The notes beneath the pieces were generated by a model, which saw nothing but the letters and a program-made list of their open reading frames with translations, ran no database searches and was not told where the DNA came from. From Xenorhabdus doucetiae (GTDB taxonomy: Bacteria; Pseudomonadota; Gammaproteobacteria; Enterobacterales; Enterobacteriaceae), in assembly GCF_000968195.1 (NCBI RefSeq), contig NZ_FO704550.1, forward strand, positions 558,001 through 622,000: a DNA stretch of 64,000 nt. Direction: 5' to 3'. The position numbers and the translations under genes are program-made. Shown here one piece after another: positions 1 to 8,579 of the stretch (positions within the stretch are counted from its first letter, which is position 1; each line of letters starts with the position of its first letter).

Positions 1-25
1 CAGAGGCACAGTGTCACTAATAATC

Positions 26-1177
26 TCAAAACGCTTCCCCAACCTGAAAATAGAATCCCATACTGTCTTTACCAACACCAAAATCTAATCTGACATTCAT
101 GCGGGGTTTAAACTCGAAACGATAGCCAACCCCGACAGAAGGCAGCCAATGTTTTGTTCCCAATTGTGAAGGGGAATCTCCCAGTGTGCCGGCACCTATC
201 CAGGCAACCACACCGTGGCGCCAGTCAAGTTTGTGTCGCAATTCTAACTGGGTGGTGAAAATATTATTGTCACGATAACGCCCTTCATAATACCCGCGCA
301 TCCGCTGACCATTGCCGAGTAGAGAGAGCTGATTCCACGGTACATCCCCCGCGCTGAAACGGGCATAGTTATCAAAGGCCAGAACGGTTTTTTCAGATAA
401 CTGGTGATAGGCCGAGAACTGAAATTGGGTGGTAGAGAAACGGTGATCGCTGCCCAACGCCGGGGAAAAATAGGTGTAAACGATCTCAAACGTTTGCCCA
501 TGCCGGGCATTCGGCAAGAAATCCCGCGTATCATAACTGAAGTAGGCACTGATACCGGAACTGATCACAGAACGGCCGCCAACGGATTGGTCAAAATAGC
601 GTTTTGCACCGGCATCGGGATGACTGGCGTTGAGCGAGGAGAAATTCCAGCCTAATCCCATATAGGTAGCATCGGCGACGCGATAGAGCAGGCGGGGATG
701 AATATCAAATTCCTGCGAATGGTATTTCTCTTTATTGCTGTCCTGTTTCCCGGCGTTATAGCCTTTTCCCCAATAGTAAGTGGGAGTGTTATTCAGCGTA
801 CCGGAAACAAATAACCGCCATTGGTCGCGGGCAAAAAAATTATAATTGGTAAAATTGAGACCAAATGCACCGGTAGATGAGCCAAAGCCACTGAGTCCCA
901 ATGAAGAGGTCTGGCTCACAGAGTCTGAGCTATCGGGACGGTATAAACCGACTACGGCAACCCCAATCCCGACGCCCATTTCAGGGGTATAGAAAGGGCC
1001 GGGTAATACCCCCCAGTCAATTTTCTTGCGGGCATCAAAATGATTGCTGCCGCCCAGTTCGTTTAACCAGCCATCAATTTTTTGCCGATCAAGCAAGGTC
1101 TCTGCGTGGGCGGATAAGACGGTAAAAGCAAAGAGGCTGGCAACCACCAGCCTTTTAAAGGTTGCGAGGCCAAACAT
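26..1177 (-). CDS. BamA/TamA-family outer membrane beta-barrel protein
   Basis: This 383-residue protein has a signal peptide (about residues 1-25, ending SAHA). The body is rich in alternating aromatic and polar residues, as in a transmembrane beta-barrel, and it ends in Phe, the usual outer-membrane insertion signal. A GNGQRMRGYYEGRYRD stretch near residue 290 matches the conserved (V/M)RG(Y/F) loop of the Omp85/bacterial surface antigen (D15) barrel. It is much shorter than BamA and shows no POTRA repeats, so it is a barrel-only relative of unknown role. Its ATG overlaps the stop of the upstream barrel gene by one base (TAATG), which implies translational coupling. The outer-membrane location is well supported; the function is not known. 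Confidence 0.8.
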   Translation of the reverse strand: MFGLATFKRLVVASLFAFTVLSAHAETLLDRQKIDGWLNELGGSNHFDARKKIDWGVLPGPFYTPEMGVGIGVAVVGLYRPDSSDSVSQTSSLGLSGFGSSTGAFGLNFTNYNFFARDQWRLFVSGTLNNTPTYYWGKGYNAGKQDSNKEKYHSQEFDIHPRLLYRVADATYMGLGWNFSSLNASHPDAGAKRYFDQSVGGRSVISSGISAYFSYDTRDFLPNARHGQTFEIVYTYFSPALGSDHRFSTTQFQFSAYHQLSEKTVLAFDNYARFSAGDVPWNQLSLLGNGQRMRGYYEGRYRDNNIFTTQLELRHKLDWRHGVVAWIGAGTLGDSPSQLGTKHWLPSVGVGYRFEFKPRMNVRLDFGVGKDSMGFYFQVGEAF

Positions 1178-2169
1178 TAAAAACGGAACTCACCGGAAAT
1201 AAAGAAGCTGTTTCTGTTGCCGAAACCGACTTCTGACAAGATATTAAAGTTGCGGGTGACTTCGATACGAGCACCAAGGGTATTGTTCCATTTATGGGCA
1301 AGGTGTTGTTCGACGTCGAATTTGATGTCTGTTTGTTTTTTAATCATATCAAACAATGCAAGTTCAGGGGGTAAATCGAGCTTACTAACATCACCTTTAA
1401 AGCGCTGAGTAATATCTTGGTACATAGCACCAACCCAGACTTGAACTTTGGTATTTCCTTGTCCAGCGATTAAAGGTTCAAAAACAAATTCGTAACCAAC
1501 TCGTGGAGTGATAACTAAGGCACTAATATCCCCATCTAAAATATCCAGATTGGTACGGGTATAGTTAGTATCTAAGGTGGCAAAAAATTGGTTATAACCT
1601 CCGGCAAGGGTGACACCGCCGCCAAACGTTTTTCCTTTAAAGTTCAGTTCAAAAGGAATATCTTCCCAAGCTGGTTCTCCAGGTTCAGAGTTGGGTAGGT
1701 AAATGCTGTCTAGATTGGTTTTTGAAGTCCCTTTGGTTTTTCCATAGACACCATAGACGTTCAGGAAAGGTAACACCCAAGAATCCAGTTTAAGCATATG
1801 TGTTTCGCTTTTTTCTCGTGTCTTCCCTGCGTTAATAATTATTTTTTCAAGAAATTTATAATCTGGATTACTAAATTCGTATTTAATGCTATCTACAACG
1901 ATATCCTGCCGCAGATTCATATAGCTGTAACTGGCACCAAACGGCTCAGGCAAATCATAGCCTTTTGCTCGTGCAGCATCCCCCCAAATTGGCAGAATAC
2001 GCGATTCAGATTTAGTCGTGCCGGCCAAGCTACCGTCATTATTGGTTTGCTGAACGCCAGATTCTGTCATGGTTAATGAAAAAAGTGGACGCTCACTATC
2101 GGCATAGCTAGATGAGGCTGCAAAACACAGCGCAGCGGCTAACAATTTGCTGGTGTTAGTTAAGTTCAT
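1177..2169 (-). CDS. Predicted outer membrane beta-barrel protein, function unknown
   Basis: This 330-residue protein begins with a clear signal peptide (LLAAALCFAASSSYA, cleaved near residue 23). It has many short amphipathic strand-like segments, for example NVYGVYGKTKG, KTFGGGVTLAGGY and NILSEVGFGNRNSFF, and ends GEFRF with a terminal Phe as outer-membrane barrels do. I do not recognise a named family. It is the first gene of a two-gene unit and is coupled through TAATG to the Omp85-like gene that follows. The pair may form an export or surface-display unit, but that is inference only. Confidence 0.65.
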   Translation of the reverse strand: MNLTNTSKLLAAALCFAASSSYADSERPLFSLTMTESGVQQTNNDGSLAGTTKSESRILPIWGDAARAKGYDLPEPFGASYSYMNLRQDIVVDSIKYEFSNPDYKFLEKIIINAGKTREKSETHMLKLDSWVLPFLNVYGVYGKTKGTSKTNLDSIYLPNSEPGEPAWEDIPFELNFKGKTFGGGVTLAGGYNQFFATLDTNYTRTNLDILDGDISALVITPRVGYEFVFEPLIAGQGNTKVQVWVGAMYQDITQRFKGDVSKLDLPPELALFDMIKKQTDIKFDVEQHLAHKWNNTLGARIEVTRNFNILSEVGFGNRNSFFISGEFRF

Positions 2170-2505
2170 AAGTCAATTTGGTTCCTATTTTTGACATTTA
2201 ATTGTCTACAAAACAATCATCTGAGGACGGAAAGCCGCGTAGATTATCATAGGTCTTTTTGACAATCATCAGTGAATGATGCTTGCGGGTGGAATGTTGC
2301 TCAATTCGGTATATTTATTTGTTTTATCTGGAATAAATGGATTTTTATCTAAAAATACTTTGGTAAGGGTAATGAATATTGTGGTTATTTCCTCTATTGA
2401 TATTGACTTTTAGTTAGATTCTTTGAAGTGAGAAAGTAGAACTGGGAAGCGTTTTATTCTGACAATATATCACTCAGCCGCCATCTGTTATCACAGCTAA
2501 TGTGT
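2170..2505. other. Intergenic region upstream of the barrel gene pair
   Basis: This stretch is AT-rich and carries no convincing open reading frame. It must hold the promoter for the leftward barrel gene pair. The place where a second CRISPR repeat would fall, 61 bases beyond the solitary repeat at 2506-2534, shows no repeat-like sequence. Confidence 0.5.
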
Positions 2506-2534
2506 CGGTTTATCCCCGTAGGTACGGGGAACTC
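2506..2534 (-). repeat. Solitary divergent type I-E CRISPR repeat next to cas2
   Basis: This 29-base sequence has the type I-E repeat form: on the plus strand CGGTTTATCCCCG, a variable centre TAGGT, then ACGGGGAACTC. It shares both stem arms and the GGTTTATC end with the main array, but its centre differs and its leader-side end reads GAGTT (minus strand) instead of GTGTT, which is closer to the E. coli consensus I remember. No second repeat lies 61 bases away on either side, so this is a one-repeat locus with no spacer. It sits 81 bases beyond the cas2 stop, where the leader-proximal repeat of an array normally sits in type I-E loci. Confidence 0.85.
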
Positions 2535-2592
2535 TAATCATAACCCGCTATTTTAAAACATATTTATTAACCGAAAAAATTTTACCACCTTT
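2535..2592 (-). promoter_or_regulatory. CRISPR leader-like sequence for the solitary repeat
   Basis: Read on the minus strand, this AT-rich segment between cas2 and the solitary repeat ends AATAGCGGGTTATGATTAGA. That closely resembles the end of the E. coli type I-E leader as I recall it (a GGTTATG...TTAGA end). A block at 2572-2592 (plus strand CGAAAAAATTTTACCACC) differs by two bases from a block in the main array's leader and lies 37 bases from the repeat, against 39 bases there. It therefore looks like a true leader with the elements used for spacer integration, still placed just after cas1-cas2. Confidence 0.7.
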
Positions 2593-2615
2593 AACCCTCT
2601 TTTCACTCCGGCAAA

Positions 2616-2909
2616 TTAATCCTCAGAAAGCGGCTTAAATTTCACCAACCGAAGACCGTCAAAATCTATCGGCTCCCTTCTGTTTTCACCAAAGGTTTGG
2701 AAATCAAAGCCAGATTCTGTATTGGTCTGCCATGCCATCACCACATTCCCCTCTTCGGTCAGCTCGGTAATTTGTTGCCAAATCATCTCCCTGATCTTAT
2801 GGGAGATATTCCCGACATAAACGCCCGCCCGTATCTCCAGTAACCAGATAGCCAAACGTCCCCGCAAGCGAGGAGGAACGGCTTCTGTGACAACCACGGT
2901 CATGCTCAT
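2616..2909 (-). CDS. cas2: CRISPR-associated endonuclease/integration subunit Cas2e (type I-E)
   Basis: This 97-residue protein is very close to E. coli Cas2 (94 residues), with the opening VVVTEAVPPRLRGRLAIWLL and the GNVVMAW and FQTFGENRR segments. Cas2 dimers bridge two Cas1 dimers to form the complex that integrates new spacers at the leader-repeat junction. It is the last gene of the cas operon and starts directly where cas1 stops, with no spacer between them. A leader-like sequence and a lone repeat follow it. I see no damage, so the adaptation module appears intact. Confidence 0.97.
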   Translation of the reverse strand: MSMTVVVTEAVPPRLRGRLAIWLLEIRAGVYVGNISHKIREMIWQQITELTEEGNVVMAWQTNTESGFDFQTFGENRREPIDFDGLRLVKFKPLSED

Positions 2910-3830
2910 TTATTGGCTCCTGTGTCCGATATCACCGATGGAGATCGGTTCAGGAATGGCGGGTGGCTGTGCGTCAGCAGGCGGGAGCGGCGGCGAGATT
3001 TCACCCGCCGCAAGGACTTCTTCAATTAACGGGATCAGGCGTTTCAGGATCTTGTCTGTTCTGAATTTTTCCCGACAGGCAATTCTGACTTGTCTGTCAG
3101 GCGCAATGCTATGGGTGGCGGCAACCTTAAAAGCAATAGGCACAACGGTATCAAACTTCAAAATATCCGCAATATCATAGACAAATGACAAGGGCTTGCC
3201 TGTATGCAGAAAACCTATGGCCGGGGCATAACCCGCCGCCAGAATAGCGGCCTCGGTCACACCGTAGAGACACGAGGTGGCGGCGCTGATACAGCGATTG
3301 ATAAGATCGCCTTTATCCCAATTTGTATGATCGTAGTTGCGTCCTTGCCATTTTACCCCATACTGTTTTGCCAATATTTGATAGATTTTTCTGACGCGCG
3401 CGCCCTCTATCCCCCTGAGCTGTTCAACATTACGTTTTTGCGGTGCGGGTTCGCCAAAACGCAGTTCAAACATTTTGCGAACCACTTTGAGCCTTAAATC
3501 CTCATCCAGTGCCAGTTTGGCCTGATAAAGCAAGCGATCTGAACGGGCACCGCCCGGCTGCCCCACTGAATACAATCTGACACCGGCTTCTCCGACCCAA
3601 ATCAGTAAAGTGCCGGTCGTCGAAGCCAGTTTTACCGCAGCATGGCTAATGCGGGTGCCCGGCTCCAGCATAATGCAGGCGATAGAGCCAACGGGAATAT
3701 GCATGCGTTCACCGTTGACTTCATCGATCACCACAAACGCATTATCTTTGACATCAATACGCCCCATGCCGATAAAGATCATCGAATTCCTGTCCTTGAT
3801 CGGAATGGGTTTTAACGGAATAAATGCCAT
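2910..3830 (-). CDS. cas1: CRISPR integrase Cas1 (type I-E)
   Basis: Cas1 is the metal-dependent integrase of spacer acquisition. The reading frame opens further upstream, but the family start is MAFIPLKPIPIKDR at 3830, giving 306 residues, the usual length. The catalytic residues are visible: Glu in RGIEG, His in GFLHTGKP and Asp in VYDIADI. The sequence is very similar to E. coli Cas1 through ACIMLEPGTRISHAAV and the SAATSCLYGVTEAAILAAGYAPAIGF segment. The Pro-rich tail (ISPPLPPADAQPP) is also conserved. The start overlaps the cas6e stop by one base (TGATG), so the two are translationally coupled. Confidence 0.97.
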   Translation of the reverse strand: MAFIPLKPIPIKDRNSMIFIGMGRIDVKDNAFVVIDEVNGERMHIPVGSIACIMLEPGTRISHAAVKLASTTGTLLIWVGEAGVRLYSVGQPGGARSDRLLYQAKLALDEDLRLKVVRKMFELRFGEPAPQKRNVEQLRGIEGARVRKIYQILAKQYGVKWQGRNYDHTNWDKGDLINRCISAATSCLYGVTEAAILAAGYAPAIGFLHTGKPLSFVYDIADILKFDTVVPIAFKVAATHSIAPDRQVRIACREKFRTDKILKRLIPLIEEVLAAGEISPPLPPADAQPPAIPEPISIGDIGHRSQ

Positions 3831-4522
3831 CACAATGCCCTTATCAGCATTAACCCACAACCAAAGGATTTGGCCCGGCCAAACCCTTTACGGTATTGCG
3901 CCAGAAAAAGCTCGCTATCTGACAAGGTCAGTACCCCCTGAAAATCCACGCTCGAAAACGCCACTTGCTGGCCGGAGGCTTTGAAACTGCGATGTTGGGT
4001 ATAGCGTTCAATATCAGGCGGGAAATCAAAGCGGATGCCCCAACTCGCCAGCCGTTTTTCATCCTGTATCCACGCTTGGCCGGCCTGTGTCATCAATAAT
4101 TCTATTTCGTCAGAATCCACGCTGATACCCGCACATTTGGCCTGATGTTTTGCCTGACGCTTGGCATTCATCAGAACATCATGACGCCGCTGTTTGCCCG
4201 AATCTTTATCCGTCAGGCAGACCGTCGGATTGACGCGCAGTTTGAAGGCCAGTTTTTGCCCGTTATGTAATTGAGGGGCAAAAGGCTTGGTCTGGATCTG
4301 GAACTGTGGTGATGTGGCTATCGGTTGGGTGGTGGATAACACCCAAAATTCAGGACTGCCACTGAGGGTTTTCTCTTCCCTGAACAGGAAATTACGCGCT
4401 TCCTGTTCGGTAAACAGTTGCCACAGAAGCTGGTGGGTAGCATAAACATCATTTTTCACCCGTCGTGACGGGGGTTGTGGACGCTGAATCGATGGACGCA
4501 AAGTGATTTTAGACAGGTACAT
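3830..4522 (-). CDS. cas6e: crRNA-processing endoribonuclease Cas6e (CasE/Cse3)
   Basis: Cas6e cuts the precursor crRNA below the repeat hairpin and stays bound to the 3' handle in Cascade. I take the start at MYLSKITLRP (4522), giving 230 residues, since E. coli CasE also begins MYLSK. The family's early conserved part is visible (YATHQLLWQLF, with the His used in catalysis), as is the C-terminal glycine-rich loop GFGRAKSFGCGLMLI that contacts the RNA hairpin. It overlaps the end of cas5e by 14 bases and couples to cas1 through TGATG. Its substrate is the hairpin formed by the CCCCG...CGGGG arms of the repeats. Confidence 0.93.
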   Translation of the reverse strand: MYLSKITLRPSIQRPQPPSRRVKNDVYATHQLLWQLFTEQEARNFLFREEKTLSGSPEFWVLSTTQPIATSPQFQIQTKPFAPQLHNGQKLAFKLRVNPTVCLTDKDSGKQRRHDVLMNAKRQAKHQAKCAGISVDSDEIELLMTQAGQAWIQDEKRLASWGIRFDFPPDIERYTQHRSFKASGQQVAFSSVDFQGVLTLSDSELFLAQYRKGFGRAKSFGCGLMLIRAL

Positions 4523-5276
4523 GGGTTCCCTCCACAGGCAGTGACGGGAGCGATACCTGATGTATCGTGAGTTGGGTAAACTGCCAGCGGTCGCGTGACA
4601 GCGGCTCATTCCAGAGTTGATGGGTCAATACGGTTGCATCCGGAATGTCGATCTCATTTTTATCGCCTTCCCACCAATAGCTCACGACCTCATAATTTCG
4701 CCGCCAATAATAGTTGCTCTTTTCGGATTGCGGCAAGGAGGGAAAAGGCGTATCAAGCGCCGCTTTTAATGATGGATATTCGGCCAACTGTGGCGACATG
4801 GGAAGCGCCGGCGGGCAGGATTTTCGGCCAAGGCTCAACGTAAAAACCGGTTTTACCAGTGCATCACGTAAGGCAGAAAGCGTAAAACTCGTAGGTTCGG
4901 TCAATGAAATGGCGATAACCCACACGCCATCAGCCAGATAATCCCGTGAAGACAGCACCGTGTTTAATTTCGCTTTATCACTTAACTCACTTTTACGGGT
5001 CAGGTGTGCCTGTTTTTTCTCTTGCGAGGGCACTTGGGCGGTATGGTAATCCCGTAGCAATAAACCGGAAACAACCTGCTTGATGGCGATTTTGACACTC
5101 TGCTGCAACGCCGCAAGCTGGGTTTCATCATCACGCCGGATGCCCAAAGCTGCCCCTAATAGCCCTAAAATTGCCGAACGGGTGGGATAGGTGCTGGTTG
5201 GCCGGTTTTCACCGACCGCTTCCACTCCCCAACTGGCGAGTGCCCCGTATAAGCGAAAGACCAAGTAACTCTTCAT
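4509..5276 (-). CDS. cas5e: Cascade subunit Cas5e (CasD)
   Basis: Cas5e caps the 5' end of the crRNA in the Cascade complex. The start is placed at MKSYLVFRLYGALASWG (5276); the upstream extension lacks family similarity. This gives 255 residues, somewhat longer than E. coli CasD. The family opening (LVFRLYGALASWG, then GENRPTSTYPTRSAILGLLGAALGI) is well preserved, as is the glycine-rich SLGRKSCPPALP loop. It lies 13 bases after cas7e and overlaps cas6e by 14 bases, as is usual in type I-E operons. Confidence 0.93.
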   Translation of the reverse strand: MKSYLVFRLYGALASWGVEAVGENRPTSTYPTRSAILGLLGAALGIRRDDETQLAALQQSVKIAIKQVVSGLLLRDYHTAQVPSQEKKQAHLTRKSELSDKAKLNTVLSSRDYLADGVWVIAISLTEPTSFTLSALRDALVKPVFTLSLGRKSCPPALPMSPQLAEYPSLKAALDTPFPSLPQSEKSNYYWRRNYEVVSYWWEGDKNEIDIPDATVLTHQLWNEPLSRDRWQFTQLTIHQVSLPSLPVEGTHVPV

Positions 5277-5289
5277 ATTGGCCCCTTTT

Positions 5290-6327
5290 TTACGCGGTGA
5301 TGAACTGAACCAACTCAGCAAAACGACCCTCGCCGGTCACGGCATTGATGCGATAGTGTGAATCAGCGCAGGCGCCATAAACGTTATCGAAGTTTTTCCG
5401 CTGTTCTTCCAGTTCCTCAATCGCTTTGGTGGCCTGATCTTCATCGTTAATGGGTTTTAAAAACGCAGCGGACAGGGAACGCGGCTGATATTCGCCTTTT
5501 TCCGCCAACACATAACTGGCATAGGCACGGGAGCCGAAGCTGTTTTGTTTGCCGGAGGGCGCAATTTTAACCGCCGCTTCGGTCAGGGCGGCGATAGCGC
5601 GGTTTGCCAGCGCTTCATTGCCTGCCAGATTTTCGATTAATAACGACTTATTAATGCAGATATAGCTATAGAACAGCGCCGCCGCAAAGCCGGTTTCCCC
5701 GATATGCGACGAACCGGTATCGGTTTTGCCATTATTGAGATCGTCTACCGCAGTAAAATAGTCATTTTCCACGGTCACGGCGTGGACACTGATCGCATGG
5801 GCAACCTGACAGGCGGCCTCAACGCCATAGGCTGGGCTGGATGCCAGCATACGACCGAACAATGCAATATCGACCGCCATTTTGGCTTTACTCAGCAGGT
5901 TTAACTCTTCTTCCGTTGCAGCACGGTTTTCTGCAATCAGTGTGTCCACCAGCGCAAAAGTGGCTTCCTGTTCGGCCGGGCTGATATGCGCCAACTGTTC
6001 AATTTCCAGTGGATCTTCTTTTTTCTTTTTACCAAAGACGCCCGCAATATTAGAAGCCCATTCCGCCGCTTGCTTCTCTTTAACGCCGCCATTAAGCAAG
6101 CGTTGATACACCTGAAAACCAAAACGCTTGGTACGAAAACCAAGATGGCCTGCCAGAGCGTCCTGAAACAGGTCAGAGATCCGCCAATGGCGTTTCAAAC
6201 TCTGGGAGCTGATCCTGAGTCGCTCAAACCCACCCATTTGGGCAGTTTTAGGGCGGCCGAGATCGTCGCGGTTCAGGTTGGCAGGCGGGTAGGAGGTTAA
6301 CAGGTGGAGTTGGATAAATTGGCTCAT
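5290..6327 (-). CDS. cas7e: Cascade backbone subunit Cas7e (CasC)
   Basis: Cas7e forms the six-copy backbone of Cascade along the crRNA. The frame is open to 6615, but the family start is MSQFIQLHLLTSYPPANLNRDD at 6327, giving 345 residues, close to E. coli CasC. Typical segments are GRPKTAQMGGFERLRISSQSLKR, the AVDIALFGRM region and the TGSSHIGETGF loop. A Lys-rich insert (GKKKKEDP, about residue 100) lies in the variable thumb region. A 49-base gap with a ribosome-binding site (AAGGAA) separates it from cse2; this is the largest gap in the operon. Confidence 0.95.
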   Translation of the reverse strand: MSQFIQLHLLTSYPPANLNRDDLGRPKTAQMGGFERLRISSQSLKRHWRISDLFQDALAGHLGFRTKRFGFQVYQRLLNGGVKEKQAAEWASNIAGVFGKKKKEDPLEIEQLAHISPAEQEATFALVDTLIAENRAATEEELNLLSKAKMAVDIALFGRMLASSPAYGVEAACQVAHAISVHAVTVENDYFTAVDDLNNGKTDTGSSHIGETGFAAALFYSYICINKSLLIENLAGNEALANRAIAALTEAAVKIAPSGKQNSFGSRAYASYVLAEKGEYQPRSLSAAFLKPINDEDQATKAIEELEEQRKNFDNVYGACADSHYRINAVTGEGRFAELVQFITA

Positions 6328-6376
6328 GGAAAATTCCTTATGGTAAAAAATCATGCCGGATGAAAAAGATTTCGGG

Positions 6377-6970
6377 TTATTTCGCGGCCTTGTAGTAATC
6401 CATTGCCCATTGCACCGGGAGGCGCTTATTGGCGCGATGTGGCCTTGTCTGGTGGTGCTCTCGCATCCACTGTTCAATATCTTTGACGAGGGATAACACG
6501 GAAACCTGACCGTTGAGTTGTTGCAGAATGCGCCGCAAGCGCATGATGAGTTCATCAGGCGTTCTGGCGGCCTGTAATTGGGCAAAACGCTGGGGGCTGA
6601 CAATTGACTTGTCATTGTCTGCTCTGGTGCCCGCGGCAGTTGCCAGATTGGCGTCGGTATTGGTTTTTACATACACCAACGTCATGGCAATCATCGCCCA
6701 AAGTTTCAGGGTTCTCTCTTCAGCTTCTTTATGTATTTTTTTGTTTTCATTGGTTATTTCTTCGGGTTCTTTGATCTTTTCTTCCGGTAAACTGAACCAA
6801 AGTGCCCGAAAACCCTCGGTAAAGATCACGGCGTTAATTTCCTGACAACGCTTTAATTGCGCCTTATAGACCCTCGGTGCCGGGCGGATATCTTTTTCCT
6901 TCAATTCGTCGGGGGATAAAAACATGCTTTCCCACCAGCGCAATAAGCGGCTTTTGCTCAGGTTATTCAT
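6377..6970 (-). CDS. cse2: Cascade small subunit Cse2 (CasB, Cas11e)
   Basis: Cse2 dimers line the belly of Cascade and stabilise the displaced strand of the R-loop. The 197-residue protein is mostly helical, as expected, with the family segments LLRWWESMFL near the start, FRALWFSLPEE in the middle and ELIMRLRRILQQL near residue 140. It is slightly longer than E. coli CasB (160 residues), the extra length being a charged stretch around residues 65-85 (EEKIKEPEEITNENKKIHKE). It overlaps the end of cse1 by 8 bases. Confidence 0.92.
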   Translation of the reverse strand: MNNLSKSRLLRWWESMFLSPDELKEKDIRPAPRVYKAQLKRCQEINAVIFTEGFRALWFSLPEEKIKEPEEITNENKKIHKEAEERTLKLWAMIAMTLVYVKTNTDANLATAAGTRADNDKSIVSPQRFAQLQAARTPDELIMRLRRILQQLNGQVSVLSLVKDIEQWMREHHQTRPHRANKRLPVQWAMDYYKAAK

Positions 6971-8579
6971 TGATAACCGCCTCCTTCTTCTTCTTGGATG
7001 ATTGAGTTTCGATCTTGTGCTCTGCCATAAATGCCTTGATATCTTTCGAACCCATCAGCCACCGGGTCAACATTTGCCGTGCCTCGATTTTTTCCAGTAA
7101 CTTTTTGGGATCGGTGTTTTCTGACAGGACAAATTCATCAAACAGATCAAAACAGGTATTTCTGAGTTGGTAGAGCCAGATTTTGGCTTCCTCTGTGGAT
7201 AACGAACAGGCCGCGTGCCGGCTGCTGACAATCTGTTGCACTGCGTTAAAGAAGGCCGCATGGGTGCGTTGATAGAAAGCGGCATCAATAAACGACATAT
7301 CACCTTTTACGTCATTTGGGCGATGGAACCATGCGCTTTTGATTTGCGTGCGGCATTGGGTGAGTGCATGGGCAGAAAGAGATTGCAGGGTTTTGACCCG
7401 CCGGAAAATGGCCGCTTTTTTCTCAATAGGCATGAAAAACAACAGCAAAGAAGCGGAATACCAACCACGGGCTTTCATGTTGTCCATGTCGTAACCAAAC
7501 GCCCATAACCGTAGGAGCGAATGCTGTTTGTCAGCAAAATAATCATTGAGCAAATTAAAATGATCGACCACCCGAGCGGCCTCCTGACCCTCTTTATTGT
7601 CGGAAAAAGTCAGGCTATCCCAAATCTTATAGGTAATACCGCCGGGCTGCCCTTTGATGGAAAGGTGTTCTTCATCCGCTTTTTTCGGGTTCCAGCGATA
7701 GGGGGTTAAAGGGTGCCGCCAGCTCCCCGCATAATTGTTGCCGTAATTTTGGCTGCGATAGGTAGAAACCGATTGCTGGGTGGATTGCCCGGTTAGCTGG
7801 CAAATGGCGGGTTTATCGGCTATTTCCAGCCGGATGCGCCGTGGCATCGCCCAGTACATATGCAGTTCATGCACATGATGGGCGTAGATTTCTGTCCCTT
7901 TTTTCTGGCTGGTCTGGGTTTTCCCCAACCACGGAAAAATATCAGCACTGTTGAGATCCGGCTCCGTGTAACGCCAATCTGCCCGATGAATGACATTCAG
8001 CCAGAGTTTTTGCCACAGAGACGCATCGAATGCTTGTGGCTGGATTAAGGTTGTCAGCGGCCCCCCGCCCCGTAACCCAACCCGATGCCCGACACCGCCG
8101 GCCGGTGCATTAATCTGTAATGTGAACAAGGCAATAGCGGCTATTTCAGGGGAAATCACTTCACATTGTCCACGTTTAATAAAGTGGTCGGTATTGAGCT
8201 TAAGCGTATTGGCGCCCGGCGCTTCGATCAGTAATCCTGAAATCTCCGTGGATTTTGCTCCCTCCAGTGCATCAAAATCCTGCATAAACAGGGGGCCGTC
8301 TCCGGTCAGATTAAAAGCATGTTCTACCCGGTTAAAGGCAGTCTGCAAATCTGCCGGCGTCGGGGCTTGTTCATAAAAATCATGCCATGCGTACTTATCT
8401 TCCGGCGCAAAAACGGTTTGCAGTAATCCGATGGCCAGTTGGTAGGCCGCTCCCTGAAAATCGGCCCGTGGCAGGGCAAAATCCACCACGGCGGGATCGC
8501 AAATGGCGGTCAGGGGCCGTTTTTCTTCGCTGCCATTTCTCATTCTAAACGTCAGCCATGCGTCTTTAACGAGGTTCAT
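6963..8579 (-). CDS. cse1: Cascade large subunit Cse1 (CasA, Cas8e), PAM recognition
   Basis: Cse1 reads the PAM and recruits Cas3. The 538-residue protein matches the E. coli length (502) with moderate extensions. Recognisable family regions are the N-terminal VDFALPRADFQGAAYQLAIGLLQ, the GDGPLFMQDF loop region and GLRGGGPLTTL, which corresponds to the conserved glycine-rich segment. The last four helices form the C-terminal bundle, ending in a Lys-rich tail. It overlaps cas3 by 4 bases and cse2 by 8. The AAG motif deduced from overlapping spacers in the array is what this subunit would be expected to read. Confidence 0.94.
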   Translation of the reverse strand: MNLVKDAWLTFRMRNGSEEKRPLTAICDPAVVDFALPRADFQGAAYQLAIGLLQTVFAPEDKYAWHDFYEQAPTPADLQTAFNRVEHAFNLTGDGPLFMQDFDALEGAKSTEISGLLIEAPGANTLKLNTDHFIKRGQCEVISPEIAAIALFTLQINAPAGGVGHRVGLRGGGPLTTLIQPQAFDASLWQKLWLNVIHRADWRYTEPDLNSADIFPWLGKTQTSQKKGTEIYAHHVHELHMYWAMPRRIRLEIADKPAICQLTGQSTQQSVSTYRSQNYGNNYAGSWRHPLTPYRWNPKKADEEHLSIKGQPGGITYKIWDSLTFSDNKEGQEAARVVDHFNLLNDYFADKQHSLLRLWAFGYDMDNMKARGWYSASLLLFFMPIEKKAAIFRRVKTLQSLSAHALTQCRTQIKSAWFHRPNDVKGDMSFIDAAFYQRTHAAFFNAVQQIVSSRHAACSLSTEEAKIWLYQLRNTCFDLFDEFVLSENTDPKKLLEKIEARQMLTRWLMGSKDIKAFMAEHKIETQSSKKKKEAVINE

